Source: JBGTBQ01 sp041749275 (GTDB taxonomy: Bacteria; Acidobacteriota; Blastocatellia; Pyrinomonadales; Pyrinomonadaceae). From it: a DNA stretch of 12,363 nucleotides. Below, one piece after another: positions 1-8,200 of the stretch. The notes below the pieces were generated by a model. It saw nothing but the letters and a program-made list of their open reading frames with translations, made no database searches and had not been told where the DNA came from. Numbering within the stretch: the stretch's first letter is position 1; the number at the start of each line of letters is the position of its first letter. Both the position numbers and the translations under genes were made by a program. Location: NCBI GenBank assembly GCA_041749275.1, contig JBGTBQ010000246.1, forward strand, positions 1 to 12,363, given 5' to 3'.

Positions 1-1
1 C

Positions 2-934
2 CCGCGCGTGCGGGCGCTGGCCTCCGAGACCGTCGTCATTATGATTAGCGGCGCGCAGACCATCGAGAGCGCCGTCGAAGCGTTGCGGGCGGGCGCCTTC
101 GACTACGTGATGAAACCGTTCGATCTGCTCCACGTCGAAGCGGCGGTCAGCCGCGCCCTCGAACACCAACACTTGCGCGAGTCTAAACGCCGCTATGAGA
201 GCCGGCTCGAAGAGTTGGTCAGACGGCGGACGGTTGAGTTGAATGACGCTCTTGCCTCGCTCGAAGGCTCGTACCGCGCCACGTTGAAGGCGCTCAACAC
301 GGCGCTGGAGATGCGCGACCACGAGACGCACGGCCACTCCGAACGCGTCGTCAGTTTCTCGTTGCGGCTGGGCCGCGAGTTGGGGCTTGCGGGCGAGCAG
401 CTAGTGGCGTTGGAGTTCGGGTCGCTGCTGCACGACATCGGCAAGATCGGCGTCCCCGACGCCATCCTCCGCAAACCCGGCAGCCTCGACGAAAAGGAAT
501 GGAAAAAGATGCGCGAACACCCGGCCTACGGTGAGCAGATTCTGCGCGACGTGGATTTTCTCGCAGGGGCGGCGCGGGTGGTGGCCGAGCATCACGAGAA
601 GTGGGATGGGACAGGGTATCCGCGCGGGTTGCGGGGCGAGGAGATTGACCTCAACGCGCGCATCTTCGCCGTGGCGGATGCGTTCGACGCGATGGTCAGC
701 GACCGTGTGTACCGGCGTGGGCGGAGCTACGAGGCGGCGCGGGAAGAGTTGGAGCGGTGTGCGGGAGCGCATTTCGATCCGCGGGTGGTGGAGGCGTTCG
801 GGCGGGTGCCGCGCGGCGAGTGGGACGAGATGCACCGCCGTTCGCTGGAACGAAAGCAGGAGTCGGAAGCGGCGTGCGGCGGACTCATCGGACTCGTCGA
901 ATCTAAGTCCGCACCGCTGTTGCAGTACGCCTGA
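2..934 (+). CDS. Response regulator with HD-GYP domain (c-di-GMP phosphodiesterase class), 5' truncated by window edge
   Basis: The frame is open to the left edge, so the gene starts outside the window; the GTG at 8 is only the first possible start inside it. Numbering from that GTG, residues 1-50 are the second half of a CheY-like receiver: the conserved Ser is S14 in MISG and the conserved Lys is K36 in VMKPF. The phosphoacceptor Asp would lie upstream. Residues about 51-90 form a charged, probably coiled-coil linker. Residues about 95-275 are a full HD-GYP domain: GHSERV with H110, the HD pair H142-D143 in LHDIGKIGVP, H195-H196 before EKWDGTGYP, the GYP triplet at 203-205, and VADAFDAMVSDRVYR. 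This RpfG-like architecture is known to hydrolyse cyclic-di-GMP in the cytoplasm. All metal and signature residues I can check are present, so it should be active. A short non-conserved tail follows. The missing sensor kinase is presumably upstream. Confidence 0.95.
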   Translation, partial: PRVRALASETVVIMISGAQTIESAVEALRAGAFDYVMKPFDLLHVEAAVSRALEHQHLRESKRRYESRLEELVRRRTVELNDALASLEGSYRATLKALNTALEMRDHETHGHSERVVSFSLRLGRELGLAGEQLVALEFGSLLHDIGKIGVPDAILRKPGSLDEKEWKKMREHPAYGEQILRDVDFLAGAARVVAEHHEKWDGTGYPRGLRGEEIDLNARIFAVADAFDAMVSDRVYRRGRSYEAAREELERCAGAHFDPRVVEAFGRVPRGEWDEMHRRSLERKQESEAACGGLIGLVESKSAPLLQYA

Positions 935-978
935 CCGGTCGCGGATCGGAAAGTCCGTGACAGGATGGGTGTTGTGAA

Positions 979-1014
979 TTTGAGATTTGAAATTTCTTCA
1001 AACTCACACTCAAA
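979..1014 (+). terminator. Weak two-step AT-rich hairpin downstream of the HD-GYP gene
   Basis: TTTGAA at 986-991 can pair with TTCAAA at 997-1002 around a 5-base loop. TTTGAG at 979-984 can then pair with CTCAAA at 1009-1014 across an uneven internal loop. It begins 45 bases after the stop at 934. It lacks a GC-rich stem and a clear T run, so it may be only a remnant of an AT-rich intergenic repeat rather than a terminator. The rest of 935-1101 shows nothing recognisable. Confidence 0.2.
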
Positions 1015-1101
1015 CTTTCGATCCGCAACCTCCGAATCCGCTCTTGTCAATTTCCCTTCCCATGGTGAACTAACCTTCAACCTCTCCTATTCGCTTTTGC
1101 C

Positions 1102-1269
1102 ATGTTCGACGAATCAATAATGGTTGCGAGAGAAGCGCTGTGTGAAGACGGCGCCACGGGGCTGCTGACCGCGGAGGAGGAGTCGCTCAACCGCGCGTGG
1201 GTGTCTTTGGCCGGGCGCGAGCGGTTTCTACAGGCCATCATTGACGCCGAGCCGGACGATCTCGTGTAG
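1102..1269 (+). CDS. Doubtful 55-residue hypothetical protein
   Basis: An ATG-to-TAG frame of 55 residues encodes a small acidic protein (start MFDESIMV, end DAEPDDLV) that I do not recognise. In favour: third codon positions are mostly G or C, like the real genes here, and nothing else explains 1102-1227. Against: there is no good Shine-Dalgarno sequence before the ATG (the upstream bases are pyrimidine-rich), and its last 14 codons lie antisense, in codon register, to a recognisable restriction-enzyme tail remnant on the other strand (1228-1395). It may be an old gene end fused to that repeat, or chance. Confidence 0.3.
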   Translation: MFDESIMVAREALCEDGATGLLTAEEESLNRAWVSLAGRERFLQAIIDAEPDDLV

Positions 1270-1395
1270 GAGCTTGAGCGTATCGGCGCGCGGGTCTGTG
1301 CGCTTGGCGATGAGGATTCGGTCAGCGAGTTTGGCGCGCGAGGATTGTTGTGACAGTGATGCGATGAAATTAAATCGTTTGCAGTTCGCGCACAT
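1228..1395 (-). pseudogene. Second, decayed copy of a type IIG restriction-modification enzyme C-terminal tail
   Basis: Read on the minus strand, the frame contains AKLADRILIAKRTDPRADT followed by LKLLHEIVRL and then a stop at 1228-1230. This matches the tail ORF at 1935-2177, which has KLVNQILAAKHADPRADTLK and LEREIDRLV. The pattern LV..IL..K...P.ADT..LE.EID.LVY.LYGL is the usual end of Eco57I-like/type IIG methylase-nucleases. The copy has lost the YQLYGLDEDEIAIVEG ending and ends early after VNDGL. An ATG at 1395-1393 would give a 55-residue product starting inside the DUF4926 gene in another frame, but I see no sign that it is translated for a purpose. It lies directly downstream of the DUF4926 stop at 1370. 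The catalytic and most of the specificity regions of the parent enzyme are absent. Confidence 0.6.
1270..1332. repeat. Direct repeat copy A (restriction-enzyme tail segment)
   Basis: These 63 bases align without gaps to 2019-2081, with 53 identities by eye. They begin with GAGCTTGAGCGT and share TCGGCGCGCGGGTCTG. Weaker similarity continues about 20 bases to the left of both copies. The two copies stand in the same orientation 749 bases apart and bracket the DUF6883 and DUF4926 genes. Confidence 0.8.
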
Positions 1396-1600
1396 GGGCT
1401 ACGTCACGCCGTGCGAAGGGGCGGACTTGCGACCGCATCAGCGTCACGACCGCGATGGTTTCTCCGGCCAGCGTCATAAACTCGACTTCGTAGCCTGCGG
1501 CGTGCTGATGGATATGCACGACCGTGCCGATGTCGCCCGCCTTGAGTCCGTCTTCAGGCAGGTCTTCCGTTAAGACGATGCAATCGTGTTCTTTAATCAT
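1370..1600 (-). CDS. DUF4926 domain-containing protein
   Basis: This 76-residue protein is recognised as DUF4926 from MIKEHDCIVLTEDLPEDGLK, AGDIGTVVHI, YEVEFMTLAGETIAVVTL and the ending SQVRPFARRDVAHVREL. The family is small and uncharacterised. The alternating beta pattern with GDIGTVV and YEVEF resembles a small SH3-like barrel, which is my inference. Length is typical for the family. The ATG at 1600-1598 overlaps the TGA of the upstream DUF6883 gene as ATGA, and GAGG lies 4 bases before the ATG, so it is probably translationally coupled. Base composition is lower in GC than the flanking chromosome genes. DUF4926 genes, as I recall, often sit beside DUF6883 genes, suggesting that the two products act together, perhaps as inhibitor/immunity partner and effector. 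That function is unproven. Confidence 0.87.
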   Translation of the reverse strand: MIKEHDCIVLTEDLPEDGLKAGDIGTVVHIHQHAAGYEVEFMTLAGETIAVVTLMRSQVRPFARRDVAHVRELQTI

Positions 1601-1938
1601 CTTGCCTCTAAAGGATAGGCTGTGATAAGCCGGGGCGCAACCTCTCCATGATCCAGTTGCCAGACTGTGCGAACGCGAGGCGCACGCCCATCAGGTGTGT
1701 TCAGCTCTCCGTCCACTTCATATCGTGGACCGAAGGCAGTATCTGTGGCCTTGCTCACCTCATAACGCTGACCATGTTCGCGTAGCGCCTGCGCCATTGT
1801 CTCCCAAGCTGCGGGATCGAAGCCAAACGCGCTAAAGAATCGCGCTTTGCTCGCGCCGTACAGATGTTCAGGGTTGAGCAAGTATTCGGTAATCTTCTCG
1901 CGCTCCGCCAGCGCAAGATGCGCGTTGGGCAGCCTCAT
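1597..1938 (-). CDS. DUF6883 domain-containing protein
   Basis: This 113-residue protein begins MRLPNAHLALAEREKITEYL and contains LLNPEHLYGASKARFF followed by a GFDPAAWETMAQALREHG helix. These match the DUF6883 pattern (LPN at the start, LNPEHPxGxxKAxxF, then Gly-Phe). The second half, with the residues VSKATDTAFGPRYEVDGEL and VRTVWQLDHGEVAPRLITA, is beta-rich and reminiscent of small nuclease-like or toxin-like folds in which a strand carries TVW and a conserved Leu-Ile-Thr end; I cannot assign a catalytic site. No signal peptide or membrane segment is visible. The start codon overlaps the stop of the tail ORF (ATGA at 1935-1938), and its own stop overlaps the DUF4926 start. Two 60-base stretches that I counted are about 53-57% GC, against about 72% in a stretch of the glucan synthase gene, which suggests separate origin. 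Its function is unknown; a toxin or effector paired with DUF4926 is one possibility. Confidence 0.84.
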   Translation of the reverse strand: MRLPNAHLALAEREKITEYLLNPEHLYGASKARFFSAFGFDPAAWETMAQALREHGQRYEVSKATDTAFGPRYEVDGELNTPDGRAPRVRTVWQLDHGEVAPRLITAYPLEAR

Positions 1939-2177
1939 CTTGCCGCCCCTTCGACAATGGCAATCTCATCTTCGTCGAGGCCGTAGAGCTGATAGACGAG
2001 CCGGTCAATCTCGCGTTCGAGCTTGAGCGTGTCGGCGCGCGGGTCTGCGTGCTTGGCGGCGAGAATTTGGTTGACGAGTTTGATGATAGCTCTTTGTTTG
2101 CTGTCGCTGATAGTCGGAATGGCAATTGCGCCACCTAATGGGTAGCTCGGTGTGTTCCTCATCAGTATGCGGAACAC
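1935..2177 (-). CDS. Stand-alone C-terminal tail of a type IIG (Eco57I-like) restriction-modification enzyme
   Basis: This GTG-started ORF of 80 residues carries IPTISDSKQRAIIKLVNQIL, then AAKHADPRADTLKLEREIDR and LVYQLYGLDEDEIAIVEG. That is the canonical last 50-60 residues of type IIG restriction-modification and related N6-adenine methylase proteins, which are normally around 1000 residues long. The methylase motifs (FxGG, NPPY) and the target recognition domain are absent, so it is a remnant unless a tail alone has a function. The frame is also open upstream into the 3' end of the glucan synthase gene, so the GTG is an uncertain start; recognisable homology begins near residue 18. Its stop overlaps the DUF6883 start as ATGA, so it could still serve as a leader that delivers ribosomes to the DUF pair. 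A second, worse preserved copy lies at 1228-1395. Confidence 0.65.
   Translation of the reverse strand: MFRILMRNTPSYPLGGAIAIPTISDSKQRAIIKLVNQILAAKHADPRADTLKLEREIDRLVYQLYGLDEDEIAIVEGAAR
2019..2081. repeat. Direct repeat copy B (restriction-enzyme tail segment)
   Basis: This is the better preserved partner of 1270-1332 and lies inside the tail ORF, encoding the residues from KLVNQIL through ADTLKL on the minus strand. All ten differences from copy A are transitions. Confidence 0.8.
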
Positions 2178-2211
2178 CCCAATTTGATTCCGGCGCGTGG
2201 GCGAATCTTCC

Positions 2212-5200
2212 CTAAGACAGCTTGTGCGCCGCTTCGGCGCGCGGCTCGTCCTCGGAAACCGGCGGCGGGGGTTCGCCCATGACGATGCGAATGGTGTGAC
2301 GTGCGCCGTCGTCCGCGAGTGGGATGTCGCCGGTCGGAATCAACTGACCGTCCACCTCGATGCTGACGACGCCGCGGTTGACGCCGAAGGGATTCTCGAC
2401 CTTGATGTGGTAGCGGGCCGTGCGGTGACGGTATGTAATCTCGTACTCGCGCCACGCGCGCGGGACGCACGGCTCGATGCGTAGATGTTCGCCACGGAGT
2501 TGGAAGCCGAGGATGAACTCTAGGCCGGCGCGGTACATCCAGCCGGCGGAGCCGGTGTACCACGTCCAGCCGCCGCGCCCCGTGTGGGGCCAGACGGCGT
2601 AGATGTCGGCGGCGGCGACATACGGTTCGACCTTGTACTTGTGCAGGCCCGCGCGCGTCGAGGCATGGTTGATGGGATTGAGGAGCGCGAACAACTCGCC
2701 CGCCTTATCGCCGTCGCCGAGGAGCGCGTAGGCGATGACCGTCCAGATGGCGGCGTGCGTGTACTGCCCGCCGTTCTCGCGCACGCCCGGCACATAGCCT
2801 TTGATGTAGCCGGGGTCGAGCGCGCTTTTGTCGAAGGGCGGCGTGAAGAGCATGATGAGACCGTCGCCGCGCCGGATGAGATATTCCTCGACGGCGGACA
2901 TCGCGCGGTGCGCGCGATGTGTTTCCGAAGCGCCGGAGATCACTCCCCAACTCTGCGCGATGGAGTCAATGCGGCACTCGTCGTTCTGGACGGAGCCGAG
3001 CGGCGTGCCATCGTCGAAGTAGGCGCGGCGATACCAGTCGCCGTCCCATGCGTTGTCCCGGAGCGCGACTTCAAGCTCTTTCATGTGCGCGCGATAGTTG
3101 GCGGCGCGCTCCGTGTCGCCGCGCGCCGCGCAGAAGGGCGTAAACCAGCGCAGCGTGTTGTGCAGGAACCAGCCGACCCAGACGCTCTCGCCGCGCCCCT
3201 CGTGTCCGACGCGATTCATGCCATCGTTCCAGTCGCCCGACCCCATGAGCGGCAAACCGTGTTCGCCGACCGCGAGGCTGCGGTCGAGCGTGCGGACGCA
3301 GTGCTCGTAGACGCTCGCCGACTCTTCGGCGACGACGGGCTGGGTGTAGGTCTCGTCCTCACCCTCGGCGAGCAGCGGCGCCTCGATAAAGGGTACGGTC
3401 TCATCGAGCACCGTCTGGTCGCCGGTCTTCTCGATATAAAAGCTGGTCACGTAGGGGAGCCAGAGCAGGTCGTCGGAGAAGCGCGTGCGGACGCCGCGTC
3501 CGGTGGGCGGGTGCCACCAGTGCTGCACGTCGCCCTCGCGGAACTGGCGCGCGGCGGCGCGCACGATCTGCTCGCGCGCGATCTTTGGCTTTGCATAGAC
3601 GAGCGCCATCACGTCTTGTAGTTGATCGCGGAAGCCGTAGGCGCCACCCGATTGATAAAAGGCCGAGCGCGCCCACACGCGGCAGGCGAGCGTCTGGCAT
3701 AACAGCCAGCGGTTGAGAATCGTGTCGAGCGCCGCGTCAGGCGTGCGTACCTCGATGGTCTCCAGAATCTCGTCCCAGTGCGTGAGCACGCGCTCGAACG
3801 ACTCGGAGACGGTCTGCAACTGCCGGAACCGCGTGACGACGGCGCGCGCCTCTTCCTCCGACGCGCCTTCGCCGAGCAGGAAGGCGACCTCGCGCGTCTC
3901 GCCCGGCGCAAGGTCGAGCACGGTCTGAATCGCGGCGCACGGATCGAGGCCGGCGCCAGTGCGGCCCGACAACTCCGCGTGGCGCATCGCCGCGGGCCGT
4001 TCGAGCGTGCCGTTGCGTCCGATGAACTCCCGGCGGTCGCAGGTCATGGTGAACTTCGGCGCGCTCGTCGCGGCAAAGGCGACGCGCGCGGCGAACTCGT
4101 TGTTGTAGGGGTTGCGCGCGAAGATGGCGGCGCGCGCGCGGCTGAACTCCGTGATGATGTAAGGGGCGGATGTGCCGCGTGTGACGCCGAGGACGAGTTC
4201 GTTAAAACTCGTCGCCGAGATGCGGCGCGGTCTGTCGCCGCGATTCCTGAGCCGCAGCACCGAGATTTTCACCGGCGCGTCCGGGGGGACGAACATCAGC
4301 AACTCCTGCGAGATGCCGTGGCTCGTGTGTTCAAAGACGGTGTAGCCCTGCCCGTGGCGGACGGTGTAAGGCTCCGTCTCGCGGATGGGCAGCGGCGTCG
4401 GCGACCAGACCGTCCCGCTCTCCTCGTCGCGCAGGTAGACGCATTCACCGGGCGTGTCGCTCACGGCGTCGTTCGACCACGGCGTGAGACGGTTCTCGCG
4501 GCTGTTGGCCGACCACGTGTAGCCGCCGCCCGCCTCGGTCACGATGAAGCCGAAATCGTGTTCGTTCGCCACGACGTTCGTCCACGGCGCGGGCGTCCAC
4601 TGCCCTTCGCCGAGCAGCGTCACGTACTCGCGCCCGCCCTCGCGGAAACCGCCGAGGCCGTTGAAGAAGTCGAGGTCGGGCGCGCTCGTGCCCGGCTCCG
4701 GGTAGGTGCGTGACGGCGCGCGCGGCGTGAACTCCGCCGGCATCTCTTCTTCGACGGGCCGGCGCACAAGCTGGTCTTGGAGCGGGCCGCGCTCCGTGAC
4801 GACGACGACGCGCGCGACCGCATGGAGGAGGATGCGGTCGGCCTCCGGCATGATGTCCGCGCGCCGCAGGAAGACGCCGCCCGGCTTGTCCTGTAGAAAC
4901 TGCGAACCGCTCGTCCGCACCATCATGTGCAGCTCGTTCTCCAGTTCCTGCGCGTAAGATGGCGGGTGGTCATTCATAATGACGAGGTCGAACTGCAACC
5001 CCTTCATCCGCAAATACTCATGCCCGCGCAACAGCAGCCGCACTGTACTGAGGTCTTCGGCGCGGTTGATCCGCACTAGGACGATGGGCATGTCGCCCCC
5101 GATGCCGTAGGGCCAGAGGCTCGACTGCGACTTCGTGTTGAGCGCGAGCACGTGCGGGCGCGGACGCAAACTCGGATCGGAGTAGAGCACGCGGCCCGCG

Positions 5201-8200
5201 AGCCGCTGGAACAGGTGCGCCTCTTCGGTGTTGATGTTGAGGTGACGCATCTCGACCTGCGCGCGCGTCCACGCCAGCCGCGCCTCGCGCTCGAAGATGA
5301 CCCGGTCGTGGTATTTGTCGGCGAGGATCATCGCCTCTTCGCGCGTCTTCGCCACGGCGGTCGAGAAGGTGACGCGCGCGGTCTCGCCGGGCTGCAAGCG
5401 CACGCGCTGGCGCAGAGAGAAGACGGGGTCGAGCACCGCGCCCACGGTATTCGAGAGCGGTCGCTCCTCGACGACGGCGACCGGGTTCGCCGTCGTGTGG
5501 CCGCGCCCTAAAAAGCGGCTGCGGTCGGTCTCGTACTGCGTCGCGCCGATGGTCTCGCCCTCGGTGCGGACGACATGGATGCCCCACACCGGCTCGTCCC
5601 TGCTCGAACGGGGCCGGCGGCGGGCGATGAGCGCGTTCTCCGCCGCGACGAACTCGGTCTCGATAAAAAGATTACTGAACGCGGGGTGCGCGACATCCGC
5701 GGCGTGCGGCGCGAGCACGACCTCCGCATAGCTCGTGACTTCAATCTCTCTGGCGCGGGTCGTCTTGTTCGTCAAAGAGATGCGCCGTATCTCGGCGTTA
5801 TCTTCCGGCGAGACGATGATTTCGGTGTGTGTGATGATGCCATCGTCGGCGCGGAGGATGTCAACCTTGTCTTCGGAGAAGGTGACTTCATAGACGCGTG
5901 GCCGGCGACCCGTCGGTTGGTAGCCGGCGGACCAGACGGCGCCGCTCCGCACGTCACGCAGGTAGTAGAACGAGCCGTAGTTGTCGCGCACGGCATCCTC
6001 GCGCCAGCGCGTGACGGCTATCGGCCCCGAACGCGAGTAGCCGGAGCCGGCGGTCGTCAACATGACGGAATAGGCGCCGTTCGAGAGAATCTGCACGCGC
6101 GGCGTCGGCAGCTCCGCCGTGTCATATGTCCGCGACGCGAGGCCCGTCAGAGTACGTGAGACGCGAGCGCCCAGCACCTCTTCGGCGCGCGGGTGCGCGG
6201 CGGGCGCGCCGCGCGGGATACGCTCCTGCAACAGCAGTTCGGTCGCCTGCACGAGCGGCTCCGCATGAAAGCGCCGCTGCATCACGTCGTCGTTCAGCAG
6301 GTTGTCGAGCGCGACAAGGCTCATCCCTTGATGGTGCGCCATAAAGGCGCGGATCAGGACGCGCTTCTGATTCTGCGGCAGGCGCTCCGGCGTGTAATCA
6401 ATCGCTTCGTAGAAACCATAGCGCGCGAGCGCGCCTTCGCGCTCCAGCCGTCGCAGGTTGGCGAGCGCGCGCGTCGGTTCGATCTGGGCCGCGAGCAGCG
6501 TCGCGTAGGGCGCTATGACGAGGTCTTCCGAAAGCCCGCGCTTCAAACCGAGACCGGGCACGCCGAACGGGCCATACTGGTAGTTGAGTTGGAGGTCGCG
6601 CGCGTTGTAGGCCGACTCCGAGATGCCCCACGGCACCCCGTGCTCCTCGCCATACTCGATCTGCCGCGCGACCGCCGCGCGGTGCGTCTGGTCTAACAGC
6701 GTCGCGCCGTAGCCGCGCATGACGAGGAGCGGCATCAGGTACTCGAACATCGTCGCCGTCCAAGAGATGAGGGCGCGGCTCCCGTCCACGGGCGTCAACT
6801 GGCGACCCAGACGGAACCAGTGCTCCTGCGGCACGTCTGACTTGGCAATGGCGACGAAGCTGGCGAGCCGCGACTCGGAAGCGAGCAGGTCGTAGTAGGA
6901 ATTATCAGCGCGCCCCGCCGTGACGTTGTAGCCGATGCGAAAGACCTTGCGCTCTTCATCGAGCAGAAACTTGAAATCCATGCTCTCGAAAAGCTCCGTG
7001 CTCTTCCGGGCGAGCCGGCCCGCGCGCGCCAGTAGACCGTTCGCCACTCGCGCCGCGTCTTCGACCGCCGTGACCAGCGAGGCGACGCGGGCGCGCGCCG
7101 CCTCGCGCTCGTGTGTAGGTCGCTCGGCGCTCTGTCCGGCAGTCTGTTCCGCCGATGGCTCGGAAGCGCTGCTTTCATGCTCGAACTCGGCGGCGAGCGC
7201 GGCAAGTCGCGTGAGCATGGAGTCGAAGGTTTCGGCCAGCCGCACGACGCTCGCCACGCTGTCGAGCGCGGCGATGATCTCGCGCCATGCCGCCGCGTTC
7301 TCCTGTCTCGCAAGCTGGATGACCGGTTCGAGGTGTACGGCGAGCGTCGCGCCCCACGGCGCAAATGTCTGGAGGTCGCGCGCGCATTCTTTCACTTGCC
7401 GCATGAGCGCGCTCGACCAGAAACGCACTTCGGCAAAGCCTTCGACCCCGTGCTCGATGGAGAGCGCGGCGATGATGTCCTCCATCTCGTCGGCGTGTTT
7501 CCGGAGCGCCTTGAAGAGCACGGCCCAACCGCTCACGGCGTCGGGCGTCGCTCCCGTCAGCAGTTTTTCGCAGGCCGCGATTTCGTCGCGCAGGTGGCGG
7601 ATGGTGACGGCCTCCGTGCGCTGGCGCACCGCTCCGAGCCGCGACGCTTCGTGGCCGAGCAGCGCCACGGTGTCGGCGAGTCCGGCCAGCGTTTCCGGGC
7701 CGAATAACGCGCGGTCAGGCAGTTCGATACATGCCTGTTTGAGCGCGAGCAAGTGGCCGGCGAGGTTGCCGCTGTCCACGGTTGAGATGTACTGCGGCGT
7801 GAGCGCGGCGAGCGTCTGCGTGTCGTACCAGTTGAAGAGGTGGCCGCGGAACTTCTGTAATTTGTCGAGCGTGCCGAGCGTCAGTTCCAGCCGCTCGACG
7901 AGTTCGAGCGTGCCGGCGTAGCCGAGGTCGCGCGCGGCGACCGTCGAGAGCAATAACAGCCCCGCGTTCGTCGGCGAGGTGCGGTGCGCGACGCGCTCCG
8001 GGTCTTCCTGATAGTTGTCGGGCGGCAGCCAGTTGTCCTCCTCGCCGACGAACTGCTCGAAGTAGCGCCACGTGCGCCGCGCGACGAGTCGCGCCTCGCG
8101 CGCGTCCGCGACGGCGAGCGGTTCGCGCTCCGAGATCAGACGACGACTGACCCAGTGCGCGACGAGCGGCGAGAGCGCCCATGCGAAGAGGAAGGGCGCG

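Noticed and set aside
401..835. Minus-strand 144-codon frame opposite the HD-GYP domain
   Set aside because: The plus strand carries all HD-GYP signature residues here; the minus product is His/Pro/Arg-rich shadow sequence.
1241..1573. Plus-strand 110-codon frame across the DUF4926 gene
   Set aside because: It is antisense to a clear DUF4926 protein and to the tail remnant, and its product resembles nothing I know.
2584..4713. Plus-strand open frames of 345 codons (2584-3621) and 311 codons (3778-4713) antisense to the GH94 region
   Set aside because: They lie wholly inside the GH94 coding region, have shadow-like Arg/Ala/Asp-rich composition and show no family motif or ribosome site.
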